NCBI GenBank assembly: GCA_963841105.1
Contig: CAWJCB010000002.1
Location: 1 to 64,000, forward strand
Source: VAZQ01 sp963841105
GTDB taxonomy: Bacteria; Pseudomonadota; Alphaproteobacteria; Rhizobiales; Xanthobacteraceae
Length of the DNA stretch: 64,000 nt
Direction: 5' to 3'
Each line of letters begins with the position of its first letter. The first letter of the stretch is position 1. Below the pieces are notes generated by a model. That model searched no databases, was not told the DNA's origin, and was given only the letters and a program-made list of their open reading frames with translations. The translations under genes were made by a program, and so were the position numbers. Of this stretch, positions 34,410-43,383 are shown one piece after another.

Positions 34410-36324
34410 CGTGTGACTCTAGCACAATTTCCGAATCGCTGCGGTCGTGCTGCCGGGTTGCGTCGATCTTCTCGATCATCCGCTCCAGCGTTTCCAGGCG
34501 ATCCGCCTCGCCCGGAGGCTTGTCCCAACGCAGGCGGCTGATGCGAGGAAACCGCATTGCCAGGCCCGATCTATGGCGCGCTGACCGTTGCAGCCCCTCG
34601 AAGGCGACTTCCATGACCAGCCCGCGGTCGGCCGCATGCACGACCTCGCGGACGGGACCGAATCGCTCGACAGTGTTGCGGCGCACGAAGCGGTCGATCG
34701 CTACGAGCTCCTCGTCGGTGAAGCCGAAATATGCCTTGCCGACCGGGACCAGCACCTCGCCGTCATCGCCGCTGGTCCACACCCCGAACGTGTAATCGGA
34801 ATAGTAGGAGGATCGCTTGCCGTGACCACGCTGGGCATACATGAGCACGGCGTCAACGATGTAGGGGTCGCGCTTCCATTTCCACCAGGGCCCTTTCGGG
34901 CGACCCGGCACGTAGGGCGCGTCGCGTCGCTTGAGCATGATGCCTTCGACCGCATCGGTATCTTTGCCGGCGCCCGCAGCGGCCGGATGCGCGCGCGCGG
35001 CGGCGAGCTCGTCCCAGGTGGTGAATGGGACAGCGGGGGAAAGATCGATACGCGGCTGCTCGAGCCGCGCGACGAACCGTTCCAACCTTCGTCGCCGTTC
35101 GGAGAAGGGCAGGGCGCGCAAGTCTTCCTGTCCCTCCACGAGGAGATCGTAAGCCCGCAGGTGCGCGGGAAAGTCCGCCAGCAGCTTGTCTGTTACGCTC
35201 TTCCGATTGAGCCGCTGCTGGAGGACGTTGAAGCTTTGCACCCTGCCGTCGCGCACCACGAGGAGCTCGCCATCCAGCGCGGCCGGCAATCGCAGGGCAG
35301 CGACCAGGTCGGGAAAGCTCCGCGATATATCCTCGCCGGTGCGCGAGTAGAGGCGAGCGGTCAGCTCGCCCTGCGCGTCCGCTGCGGCAACCGCCTGCAC
35401 CCGGATGCCATCCCACTTCCATTCGCCGACGAAGTCTCGCGGATCCAAACCGGCCAGATCGCTCTCCTCCAGAGCATGCGCGAGCATCGCGGGGCGGAAC
35501 GGCGCAGGGTCGTTGCTGACCGGCTTGTCGGCGCGGCCCTCCAGCCAGGCGAACAGGTCAACATAAGGTGGCCGCAGGCCGCTCCAGATCAGCTCGACTT
35601 CGTGAACGTCCTTCTTGCCAAGAGCGGCAACCGCGGTCTTGGCGAGGCGGGCGGAGACCCCAATGCGCAACTCGCCCGTGACCAGTTTGAGCAGCGCCCA
35701 GCGTCCCGTCTCATCAAGCAGGTCGAGCCAGCGTGCGAGCTGTGCAGGCAGCGCGGCCTTTCCCAGCGACGACAGGCTGGTGACGACCTCGCTTAATGTC
35801 GGAGCGATACCTCCCCCTGAAAGGGGGAGGTCGGCGAGCGAAGCGAGCCGGGTGGGGGTCAACGTTCCGCCCGAAGAGACCCCACCCGACCGCCTGTCGC
35901 TTCGCTCCGGCGGTCGACCTCCCCTTTCAGGGGAGGTATTGCCGCGTGTTTCGCTAAGCTCGTGCACATATGACGGTCGGCCGCGTTCAGTCGCCGGATC
36001 CGGTTCACATCCAACAACGCGTGCGGCCTCCGCGGCGGGGGAATTGGGCTGCGGCGACGGCCACATCAGCGCGACGGTCTCGGAGAGGTCGCCGACATAA
36101 TCATGCGACAGTGCGAACAGGACAGGGTCGGTCCGCTCCGAGATCAAGGCTCGGATCATGCCCGGCTTGGCATGCTGGAACCGGAGCGCCCCCGTCAGCG
36201 CCGCAAGCGCGAAACCGCGCTCCGGATCGCTCGTGCTGCCGAAGTAGCCCGTCATCAGCCGCAGTTTGTTGTTGCGGCCAGGCTCGTAAGAAAGGCGATC
36301 GAGCAATCGCGCGAAGCGGTTCAT
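34372..36324 (-). CDS. ATP-dependent DNA ligase (ligase/exonuclease pair) with in-frame palindromic-repeat insertion
   Basis: The start MNRFARLLDRLSYEPG at 36324 overlaps the exonuclease stop as ATGA. The adenylation motif is in VGEWKWDGIRVQAV, where the lysine takes AMP. SRTGEDISRSFPDL, DGELLVVRDG, EGIMLKRRDAPYVPGRPKGP and WWKWKRDPYIVDAVL are further nucleotidyltransferase and OB-fold motifs. The family acts in DNA-damage (for example cisplatin) tolerance with its neighbour exonuclease. Residues about 95-172 do not fit the family: they include 44 residues (129-172) encoded by a palindromic repeat, read in frame. At 650 residues it is much longer than the usual roughly 530-560. Confidence 0.9.
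   Translation of the reverse strand: MNRFARLLDRLSYEPGRNNKLRLMTGYFGSTSDPERGFALAALTGALRFQHAKPGMIRALISERTDPVLFALSHDYVGDLSETVALMWPSPQPNSPAAEAARVVGCEPDPATERGRPSYVHELSETRGNTSPERGGRPPERSDRRSGGVSSGGTLTPTRLASLADLPLSGGGIAPTLSEVVTSLSSLGKAALPAQLARWLDLLDETGRWALLKLVTGELRIGVSARLAKTAVAALGKKDVHEVELIWSGLRPPYVDLFAWLEGRADKPVSNDPAPFRPAMLAHALEESDLAGLDPRDFVGEWKWDGIRVQAVAAADAQGELTARLYSRTGEDISRSFPDLVAALRLPAALDGELLVVRDGRVQSFNVLQQRLNRKSVTDKLLADFPAHLRAYDLLVEGQEDLRALPFSERRRRLERFVARLEQPRIDLSPAVPFTTWDELAAARAHPAAAGAGKDTDAVEGIMLKRRDAPYVPGRPKGPWWKWKRDPYIVDAVLMYAQRGHGKRSSYYSDYTFGVWTSGDDGEVLVPVGKAYFGFTDEELVAIDRFVRRNTVERFGPVREVVHAADRGLVMEVAFEGLQRSARHRSGLAMRFPRISRLRWDKPPGEADRLETLERMIEKIDATRQHDRSDSEIVLESHDGLTVPASDRTY
35809..35939. 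repeat. family-B palindromic repeat inside the DNA ligase coding sequence
   Basis: Outer arms ATACCTCCCCCTGAAAGGGG and CCCCTTTCAGGGGAGGTAT pair almost exactly. An inner pair, GTGGGG with CCCCAC next to GCGAAGCGA/TCGCTTCGC, completes a long hairpin. It is the same type of element as the intergenic copies at 23590-23732 and 29646-29855, but here it keeps the ligase reading frame open and encodes low-complexity sequence (for example ERGGRPPERSDRRSGG). Confidence 0.85.
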
Positions 36325-37367
36325 GACGCCGCGCACGCGTCATCGTTCGAGCTCGTGTCGAGCGCATCCTCCTCATCGCCGTAACCGACGATATCGAGGG
36401 GACGCGCGCGCACGCCCTGCTTGCCGCTCCAATGCACCAGCGCGTCCTCCTGGCCATGGGTGACCCAGATTTCCGGGGCGCCCGTGGCGACAATAGTGGC
36501 GGTAAGACCGGTCCAGTCCGCGTGATCGGAGATGACAAGCGGCAATGCAATTAGACGCTGGCGCGCGCGGGCGCGCACCCGCATCCAGCCCGAAGCAAAG
36601 CAAGTCACTGGATCGGGGAAGCGGCGCGACCACGCCTCCCTCAACGCCGAAGGAGGACACAGAACGATGGCGCCGGCCAACTCCGACTTGCGGGCATCGC
36701 GCGCCAACTTGATCTGGCCGAGATCAATCCCGCGACTCTCATAGTAGCGGGTGATCTTCTCGATCGCGCCATGCAGGTAGATCGGAGCTTCGTAACCCGC
36801 GCTGCGAATGAGCGCGATGATCCGTTGGGCTTTGCCCAGCGAATAAGCGCCCACGAGATGCGCGCGCTCGGGGAAGATCGCCACCGATCGCAGGAGCTTT
36901 TCGATCTCGGCACCGGGATCCCCATGCTGGAACACCGGCAGCCCGAACGTCGCCTCCGTGATGAACACATCACAGGGGACGCATTCGAACGGTACGCATG
37001 TCGGGTCGGGAACGGTCTTGTAGTCGCCGGAGGCAACAATGCGCAGCCCTTTTGCTTCGAGCGCGACCTGGGCCGAACCAAGCACGTGGCCGGCGGGATG
37101 GAAGCTTACCTTGACGCCGCCAAGATCGACGCTCTCGCCATAGCCGATCGCTTGCGCGGCGCCAGCGAAATTCTCGCCGAGACGCAAGCGCATGATGTCG
37201 AGCGTTTCCCGGGTGGCCAGCACGGCGCCGTGGCCGGCGCGCGCGTGATCGGAATGGCCATGGGTGATCACGGCCTTCTCGACGGGACGCGTCGGATCGA
37301 TGTGGAATTCGCCGAGCCTGCAATACACGCCGCTTTGGGTCGGCGCGAGAATGTTTTCCGGTCGCAT
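36321..37367 (-). CDS. ligase-associated DNA exonuclease (metallo-beta-lactamase fold)
   Basis: The start MRPENILAPTQSGVYCRLGE at 37367 fits the family; an upstream start at 37403 is possible. The metal site is VITHGHSDHARAGHG (H36, H38, D40, H41). HPAGHVLGSAQV, IVASGDYK and DVFITEATFG supply further ligands, as in the SNM1/Artemis-like branch of the beta-CASP group. The gene is coupled to the DNA ligase gene by an ATGA overlap. The pair is a known DNA-repair module. A LexA-type box lies about 130 bp upstream of the start. Confidence 0.9.
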   Translation of the reverse strand: MRPENILAPTQSGVYCRLGEFHIDPTRPVEKAVITHGHSDHARAGHGAVLATRETLDIMRLRLGENFAGAAQAIGYGESVDLGGVKVSFHPAGHVLGSAQVALEAKGLRIVASGDYKTVPDPTCVPFECVPCDVFITEATFGLPVFQHGDPGAEIEKLLRSVAIFPERAHLVGAYSLGKAQRIIALIRSAGYEAPIYLHGAIEKITRYYESRGIDLGQIKLARDARKSELAGAIVLCPPSALREAWSRRFPDPVTCFASGWMRVRARARQRLIALPLVISDHADWTGLTATIVATGAPEIWVTHGQEDALVHWSGKQGVRARPLDIVGYGDEEDALDTSSNDDACAAS

Positions 37368-37683
37368 GGAGCGAAAATAGTCACGCACGACGTGTGCGCC
37401 CAATCACATCGGCTTCAATGGGGGGCTTAGCCTGCCGCGGTCACGCCAATTGACTCACGCCAATTGAGCCTTGCGGAGACAGGAATTTGTGCTAGAACAG
37501 AAGAAGAACATCGCACAGGCGTGGACAACTCGGATTTCGCGTTTTCCATCCTGTGTGCAACTAAAAGTAGCATAAAGCACGAATTGAGCAGGGTGCAAGT
37601 GCAGAGAAACGGCAGAACGAACCCAAATAGTTCAGCTTTTACAGTTGGATGACTGATTGTGCGTGATGACGATGCGCGTGGTA
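37368..37683. other. intergenic region with tandem repeat and LexA-like site
   Basis: This gap holds the promoter for the exonuclease-ligase operon. A 14-bp unit, TCACGCCAATTGAC, is repeated in tandem at 37441-37468 with the last base changed to G. It is followed by a TTGCGG-16 bp-TAGAAC element pointing right and the LexA-like box. The remaining A-rich part to 37683 has no convincing gene. Confidence 0.5.
37495..37509. promoter_or_regulatory. LexA-type SOS box (GAAC-N7-GAAC)
   Basis: GAACAGAAGAAGAAC is an exact GAAC-N7-GAAC direct repeat, GTTC-N7-GTTC on the other strand, which is the LexA operator form of alphaproteobacteria. It overlaps the possible -10 element of a rightward promoter and lies upstream of the leftward exonuclease-ligase operon. 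Which of the two it controls is not settled by sequence. Confidence 0.6.
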
Positions 37684-38469
37684 TCAGTCGCGCCTGAACA
37701 CCACCGCGGCAAACCAGCCCGTGGTGAGCGCCATTGCCGCAGTCGCAAGCCCATATGCTACGCCGTGGTCACGCGCGGCGCTCGAGACGATTTGCTCAAA
37801 GCCTGACTTGTAAACCTCGAACGGGGCCGGGGCGCGTGCAATCTGCATGCCGTCCGTGAGCAGCCGTACGTCTACCTCGTAAGTGCCGACCTGGACTTCG
37901 GCTGGCAATGGGATCGACGCACGAAACAGCGTGGGCGCAAGAAAGGTTACCCCGTTCGCGACCTCCCGGTAGAGTCCACGATCTCTCAGGAGCTTGATGA
38001 AAGCCATCCGGAACGGGTCGTCGCTGCCGGCAGCGGCGATGTTGACGCTGGCGCGTTGCGGGAGGGGAATGTTGCTCAAGCCGAGCTGCAAACGGCGCAA
38101 GGTCTCGTTGCTGGCGATAGCATCCAGTGGTCGATTGGAGAGCACCGCCAGATACGACGGCGCCTCCTCGAAAGCGCGCGAATTGGCGTTCACCCAGATT
38201 CCCATCCTCCTTTCCTTGCGGAAGGTGATCATGGTCTGCCGGGGCCCGGTGACTGTGACAGCTATGTCATAGCCGCCGCGGTGGGATCGCGACGAGGCGT
38301 CCGGCTCGATGCCGCCGAACAGGACCAGCTCTTCGCCCGTGAAATTCGAGGCCACCATCACGCGATGGTCGGACAGCGACACAACGAGGCGCTCGCCTGC
38401 CGCGGGCGCGCTGTAACCCGCAAGGACGCCAAGCGCGAGCATGCTGGCAAATCGTTGAGACCGTCTCAT
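37684..38469 (-). CDS. TIGR02186-family membrane-anchored protein
   Basis: The product has an N-terminal signal peptide (MLALGVLAGYSAPAAGE), a large extracytoplasmic domain and a C-terminal membrane helix (GLATAAMALTTGWFAAVVF). LVVSLSDHRVMVASNFTGEE, LFGGIEPDASSRSHRGGYDI and ERRMGIWVNANSRAFEEAPS are family hallmarks. Its start overlaps the stop of the TauE/SafE gene as ATGA (38466-38469). This pairing is widespread in alphaproteobacteria, and the protein is thought to assist the exporter. The biochemical role is unknown. Confidence 0.85.
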   Translation of the reverse strand: MRRSQRFASMLALGVLAGYSAPAAGERLVVSLSDHRVMVASNFTGEELVLFGGIEPDASSRSHRGGYDIAVTVTGPRQTMITFRKERRMGIWVNANSRAFEEAPSYLAVLSNRPLDAIASNETLRRLQLGLSNIPLPQRASVNIAAAGSDDPFRMAFIKLLRDRGLYREVANGVTFLAPTLFRASIPLPAEVQVGTYEVDVRLLTDGMQIARAPAPFEVYKSGFEQIVSSAARDHGVAYGLATAAMALTTGWFAAVVFRRD

Positions 38470-39392
38470 GTATCCGTTTCCACGGGCCGGATGGAATAGA
38501 GGTTGTCAGGGGTGAGAATCAAATCGAGCGCGAAACGAATCCCAACGGCCAGGACGAGAATCCCCAAGAGCAGGCGCAGGCGCTCGCCCCGCATCTTTTG
38601 TCCGGCGCGGGCGCCGAACTGAGCCCCGATGACGCCTCCAATCATCAGAATCAGCGCCAGCACCGCATCAACCAGGTGATTGGTGGCGGCGTGCATCACC
38701 GTGGCGGAAGCCATGGTAACCAGCGTGAGCACCATGGACGTTCCGATCACCGTCGCTGTGGGCACGCGCAGCACGTAGATCAGCATCGGCACCAGCAGAA
38801 ATCCTCCGCCAATCCCCATCACCGCCCCAATGAAGCCGATGAAGAACCCGATGCCCCAGACCGGGATGGCCGAGACGTAGATGCGTGAACGTTTGAAGCG
38901 CAGCTTGAAGGGGAGGCCATGAATCCACATGTGGCTTCCCGGACGGCGCAACTCGCTCGGCTTGCCGTGCCGCGTGCGGACGATCGCGCGAATGCTTTCC
39001 GCCACCATCAATGCGCCGACGATGTCGAGCAGGAGCACGTATGACAGACCGATAGTGATGTCGAGCTGGCCGATGTTGCGCAAGAAAGTGAACAGCCAGA
39101 CGCCGACCGCGGTGCCGATGATTCCGCCGGCGAGGAGCATGAAGCAGAGTGCAACATCAATGGCCCGGCGCCGCCAATAGCTGATCGCGCCCGACATCGA
39201 GGATGCCGCGATGTGGCCGGTGACGCTGGCCACGGCGACCGCGGGTGTGATGCCGATGAAGATCAAGAGCGGCGTCATCAGGAAGCCGCCGCCGATGCCG
39301 AACATTCCTGAGATAAAGCCGACCGCAAGCCCCATCGCCAGAATTACAAAGACATTGACCGGAAGATCGGCGATGGGAAGATAAATCTGCAC
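38466..39392 (-). CDS. TauE/SafE-family sulfite/sulfonate exporter
   Basis: The 308-residue protein has two four-helix TauE/SafE halves. Each begins with the glycine-rich motif: AVGFISGMFGIGGGFLMTPL near the N-terminus and GFIGAVMGIGGGFLLVPML in the middle. VASVTGHIAASSMSGAISYW follows the first. It probably exports small sulfur-containing or organic anions across the inner membrane. The downstream overlapping gene encodes its usual TIGR02186 partner. Confidence 0.9.
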   Translation of the reverse strand: MQIYLPIADLPVNVFVILAMGLAVGFISGMFGIGGGFLMTPLLIFIGITPAVAVASVTGHIAASSMSGAISYWRRRAIDVALCFMLLAGGIIGTAVGVWLFTFLRNIGQLDITIGLSYVLLLDIVGALMVAESIRAIVRTRHGKPSELRRPGSHMWIHGLPFKLRFKRSRIYVSAIPVWGIGFFIGFIGAVMGIGGGFLLVPMLIYVLRVPTATVIGTSMVLTLVTMASATVMHAATNHLVDAVLALILMIGGVIGAQFGARAGQKMRGERLRLLLGILVLAVGIRFALDLILTPDNLYSIRPVETDT

Positions 39393-39622
39393 CAGCGATC
39401 CTCGTTCGAGCTTCCGACTGTCGCAGGGGCCGACGCGTTCCGGCCAGTGTCCCGATTCCGAAGCGGCGCTCGCGCAACCTGAAAATGTCGCGACCGCAGG
39501 CAGTCGGATACGATTGCAGCGAAGGGCAGGGTCCCGCAGATACGGGAGGCAGCGCTTGGGTCAACACACTTCAGGAATGTCGCTCCTTGCGGCCCCTGCG
39601 CGCGTCAACTGTTGCAAACTCT

Positions 39623-42600
39623 TTATTGAACAGAATGAGGGGTGGCAAGGTCGAGTTTAGGGGCAATCACCAGCGGTTTTTGCCTGGCTGCCGTCGCAGG
39701 CTGCGAGGCGGCTTCATCCCATCCGCCGGACGGAATGCTCACCTCCACGGCCGCATCGGGTTGCTTGCGCGGCGTCCAGGATTGCACCGCTTGAGCGGCC
39801 ATTTCGCGCGAATTGCTGTCGATACGGCTCGCGACATCATCTTGCTTTCTGGCGGCGTCGTCATCGCCGCCGCGCGCCGCCAGGGCAAACCATTTGTACG
39901 CCTCCGCCAGGTTCTGCTCCACGCCGATGCCGCGTGTGTAGAGAATTGCCAGGTTATACTGACTGTCGGCGGTGCCGTAATCGGCAGCCTTGCGAAACCA
40001 CTTGGCGGCGGTCTGGTAATCCGGTTTCCCATCAATGCCCTCTGCATAGAGCACCGCCAGATTATGCAGGGCCTTGGCGTTTCCGGCTTCGCCGGCGGCG
40101 AGATAATAGCCTCGGGCTGCATCCAGGTCTTTCTTGACGCCAAGGCCTTTTTCATAGAGTCCGCCGAGACGGAATTGCGCCGGGACGAGACCGTGCTTCG
40201 CAGCTCTTTCATACCATTCCGCCGCCGCTGTGAGATTCTGCGTCACTCCGCGCCCTTCGGCATAGCGAGAGGCAATCTCATATTGAGCGGCGGCGTCGCC
40301 TTTGGCTGCTGCCGAGCGCAACCTGCTCCCGAAAGCTGCGGGGAGCCGATCCGGCGAAGGAGCCAGAGCCGCCGAGCTGGGATTGGGCCGAGCCGGCGTT
40401 GCGGCGGGGAAGGCGGGGATGCTCACAGGAGAGGGGGGAACGCCCACGGTCCGGGGTGCATCAGAATTTGCGGAGATGGAGCCGGTGATCTCTCCCTGGG
40501 GAGGGCCAGCAGCTTTCTTGCCTGGTTGCGACGTGGCTGATCCGATTTCCGCGGTCTCAATCTGGGGATCAGACAATACGGGCACCGCACTTGGTGGAAA
40601 TGCCCAGGATTGCTGCGCGAAGCTTGGCCCGGCCGGCGCCAAACCTGCCGAACCCGGCTCGTTTGATGACGAAGGCGCGCCGCCGAGGGGCGGTTGGGCG
40701 GCGATCAAGGCTTCGGTGGCCTGGTCTCGCAGCGTCGTTTGTTTGCCTGGCTGCTGCGAAGCGGTTTGGCTATCGTCGGAAGAGCTGAGAGCCATTCTGC
40801 CGATCTGCAGGCCGCCGCAGACCATCACGATTGCGGACGTTCCGACGATCAGGGCACGGAGCTTTCCGACACGTTTCGCCAACTTGCCCGCAGCAGACGC
40901 AATCTCCCGCGTACCGGAGGCAGCACCAGGGCCGGGTGGACTGCGGCCCGCTGCCTGAGCTGCGCGCCGTGCAGCCGCAATGAAGTCGGACGCATTACCC
41001 CGCTCCGGGGCTGCCGCCGGTTTGGTGCTCAGAAGGACGGATTCTGAAGCCGCAATTCGCTCGGCGGGTGAGCCGGGTGGACCGCGACGAGACGCCGTGG
41101 CGCCCGGCTCCAGCGGATGATCCGGGGGAAGGGTCGGATCGATAGCGCGTCGCTCGGCGCTGGCTGCCTGGTCGCGCTTAGAAGCGGGTGTGGGGTTGAA
41201 TTCGGTGAATTGACTGGGTGTGAAGGCGGCCTCCGGCGAGCTCCGCAGGCCGGCAGGTTTCGGCGGCGTCTCAGGAGTGATCGCCTTATCATGGCTGTAA
41301 TCGCCGCCCGCGCTCCCGGTTTTCTCAACTGTTTGAGCCGCGCTCCTCGGCACGCCGACGGCATCCCACACGGGGGACGTGCTCGATTTCGCGGTTGCGG
41401 CGCCTTCACGAGAGAGCAGGGGAGCATCGGAGAGCGAGCTTTCCGGTGATCGCGTTCCCTTGCTTCGCATGTCGGTCTCGATCATGGCCAGCCGATCTAC
41501 GACGTGCCCCAGAGTTCCGCGCACAAGCTCGATCGCTTCATGAGTCTTTCTGCCGGTCTGCTTGAGGTCGATCACGTTGAGCGAGAGCTCATCGACTCCC
41601 GCCGGGACCGATGCCAATCCAGTCGGGTTTGCTACACGGTGGTGCTCAAGATGGATGAGTAGCTCCGCCAGCCCTCTCTCAATCGCTTCGAGATGGTTGA
41701 GCCGGGCGCCGGAAGCGTCGAGCTTCTCGACCAGCTTGGCTATTCGGTCTTCGAGATGTCCAACGACAGCCTGATCGCCGGGCGCCAGTTGCACTTGCTC
41801 GATCTTGTCGACCAGTGCTCTGAGCACCGCCTCCAGCTCGTGCGGCACGCTGCTGCTTTTGCCGTTGCGCGCGGCGAGCGCGTCGGCAAGCGTCGCGATC
41901 CGCTCCTCGAGGGCATCAAGGACATTGTCGTTTCCTGATTCGGCGATCGCCCGATCAACCTTCTCGGCGAGCGTTCGCACCTCACCTGACAAGGTCGCGA
42001 GAGCATCGTTGGAAGCGGTGTGCGAGACTATGCTTCGCAGACCGATGATCGCACTTTCCAGCTGTCGCAGCCCGGCCGGATCCCGGCTGTTCTGCCCGAG
42101 CTCATCGATCTTCTGCGAAAGCTGCTGCAACTCGCGATCGAGTCCGGCCCGATCGGGCAGGGCGAAATCTCGCAGGGCGTCGCGGATTTCGCCAAGCCCG
42201 CGCTCGATGCTCTCCAGCGCTGTCCCATCAGCTCCGGCGTTGCGGCTGCTGTCGATGCGTTCGGCCAGATTGCGAATTTCGTCGTCAATCGCCTGCACCG
42301 ATCTGCCGGGCATCGCTTCCTGCAGCATGACCCCGATTTGCGCCAGATCGTCGCGCAGCACGTCTATGGCTTTGTCAACGCCGCACGGTCTGAGGTTTTC
42401 GTTGATCTGGCGAAGCTGCTGCTCCAGTGCGGATAATTCCTGCGTGCACGCTCGCGGTAGCGCGTCCGATGAAATTGACGCGCGCGCCGCGGGAGCTGCG
42501 GCAGGAGGTTGCGGAGAACCGTCAAGGGCGCGCTGCCGGTCTGCTATCTCGAGAAGAGCCTGGTCGAGGGGCGTCGAAACCCCAGGGACAGCGTGCGCGG

Positions 42601-43078
42601 GTTCGACGTCGAGGCCGCCAATTGCACGCCCTGCCGCGTTCCCACGTTGTTCAACGCTGTCTTTGCCGGAGCGTCCCTCCGCGATCACCTGATCGAGCTT
42701 GCGTTCAAGCGTAGCGACGATCTCGCTCAGTTCGCGCGCCGGTGCGACAGGTTCCGCACCGGATCGCGCCCTGCTTGCAGCGTGCAACGTCGTCATGTGG
42801 CCCAGGCGTCGCCCCAGATTGTCGAGTCGCTGATGCAGCTCCGCCAGATTCCGATCCGTCCCGGTCTGTGACCGCTTCTCCCCCCGTTCGTCGCCTTTGG
42901 GGTTGACATCGCGCTCCGCGGTGCGGCCGACCGCAGTCTCGTCAGCCTGTGCCGACGCGGATATAACGCTGTCGAGCCATTCGCCGATGGACATGCCGGC
43001 GCGGCGGGCGGCGTCGCGCGCTGTTTGGCGCGCCTGCGGCCTGACACCGCTCACTTCCCATGGCATACCAGAATTCAT
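39623..43078 (-). CDS. PodJ-like coiled-coil membrane protein with Sel1 repeats
   Basis: The 1151-residue protein starts SGVRPQARQTARDAARRAGM, GEWLDSVI, the N-terminal box of rhizobial PodJ-like proteins. Long coiled coils fill residues about 80-560. A disordered Pro/Ser-rich stretch follows, then one membrane helix at about 736-759 (LRALIVGTSAIVMVCGGLQI). Outside the membrane, residues about 920-1080 form four Sel1 repeats, for example AAQYEIASRYAEGRGVTQN and FRLGGLYEKGLGVKKDLDAA. In Caulobacter, PodJ organises the new cell pole. No C-terminal peptidoglycan-binding domain is seen here. Confidence 0.85.
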   Translation of the reverse strand: MNSGMPWEVSGVRPQARQTARDAARRAGMSIGEWLDSVISASAQADETAVGRTAERDVNPKGDERGEKRSQTGTDRNLAELHQRLDNLGRRLGHMTTLHAASRARSGAEPVAPARELSEIVATLERKLDQVIAEGRSGKDSVEQRGNAAGRAIGGLDVEPAHAVPGVSTPLDQALLEIADRQRALDGSPQPPAAAPAARASISSDALPRACTQELSALEQQLRQINENLRPCGVDKAIDVLRDDLAQIGVMLQEAMPGRSVQAIDDEIRNLAERIDSSRNAGADGTALESIERGLGEIRDALRDFALPDRAGLDRELQQLSQKIDELGQNSRDPAGLRQLESAIIGLRSIVSHTASNDALATLSGEVRTLAEKVDRAIAESGNDNVLDALEERIATLADALAARNGKSSSVPHELEAVLRALVDKIEQVQLAPGDQAVVGHLEDRIAKLVEKLDASGARLNHLEAIERGLAELLIHLEHHRVANPTGLASVPAGVDELSLNVIDLKQTGRKTHEAIELVRGTLGHVVDRLAMIETDMRSKGTRSPESSLSDAPLLSREGAATAKSSTSPVWDAVGVPRSAAQTVEKTGSAGGDYSHDKAITPETPPKPAGLRSSPEAAFTPSQFTEFNPTPASKRDQAASAERRAIDPTLPPDHPLEPGATASRRGPPGSPAERIAASESVLLSTKPAAAPERGNASDFIAAARRAAQAAGRSPPGPGAASGTREIASAAGKLAKRVGKLRALIVGTSAIVMVCGGLQIGRMALSSSDDSQTASQQPGKQTTLRDQATEALIAAQPPLGGAPSSSNEPGSAGLAPAGPSFAQQSWAFPPSAVPVLSDPQIETAEIGSATSQPGKKAAGPPQGEITGSISANSDAPRTVGVPPSPVSIPAFPAATPARPNPSSAALAPSPDRLPAAFGSRLRSAAAKGDAAAQYEIASRYAEGRGVTQNLTAAAEWYERAAKHGLVPAQFRLGGLYEKGLGVKKDLDAARGYYLAAGEAGNAKALHNLAVLYAEGIDGKPDYQTAAKWFRKAADYGTADSQYNLAILYTRGIGVEQNLAEAYKWFALAARGGDDDAARKQDDVASRIDSNSREMAAQAVQSWTPRKQPDAAVEVSIPSGGWDEAASQPATAARQKPLVIAPKLDLATPHSVQ

Positions 43079-43313
43079 GCCGGACTCGACCCGTGAAGGG
43101 AGAAGCAGGCACCGGAATGGCGCCGGCGGAACCAGAGCTGATTAACAAGCGGTGGAGATCAATTCGGCCCGTGCCCCTTGGGCGCAGTTTTTCCCGTTCG
43201 AAGTAAACAGAGAGTTAAGTCCGGGAAGGCGGGCGAACGGAATTTGCAAACGATCTTCGGTGTGGCGCTCTGAGCACATGCAAGGCAAAGTCAGACACCG
43301 CGCTTGGGAATGC

Positions 43314-43338
43314 AGGGGCGGGTTTGAAACCCGCCCCT
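43314..43338. repeat. short palindrome AGGGGCGGGTTT / AAACCCGCCCCT
   Basis: A perfect 12-bp inverted repeat surrounds a single G, just upstream of the acyl-CoA dehydrogenase gene. Nearly the same hairpin occurs at 51438-51458 after DUF6644. It is a dispersed small repeat that could form a terminator-like hairpin. Confidence 0.65.
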
Positions 43339-43383
43339 ATCGAAGCACGCCGGCCAAGAGAGGGACCAGGAGAGTTTGCAATC

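Noticed and set aside
37464..37652. Small + strand frame downstream of the LexA-like box
   Set aside because: There is no ribosome site, the residues do not resemble imuA or any SOS gene, and it begins inside the promoter-like element.
41805..42692. Long + strand open frames opposite the PodJ-like gene
   Set aside because: They are serine/arginine-rich shadows of a repetitive coiled-coil gene with strong family features on the minus strand.
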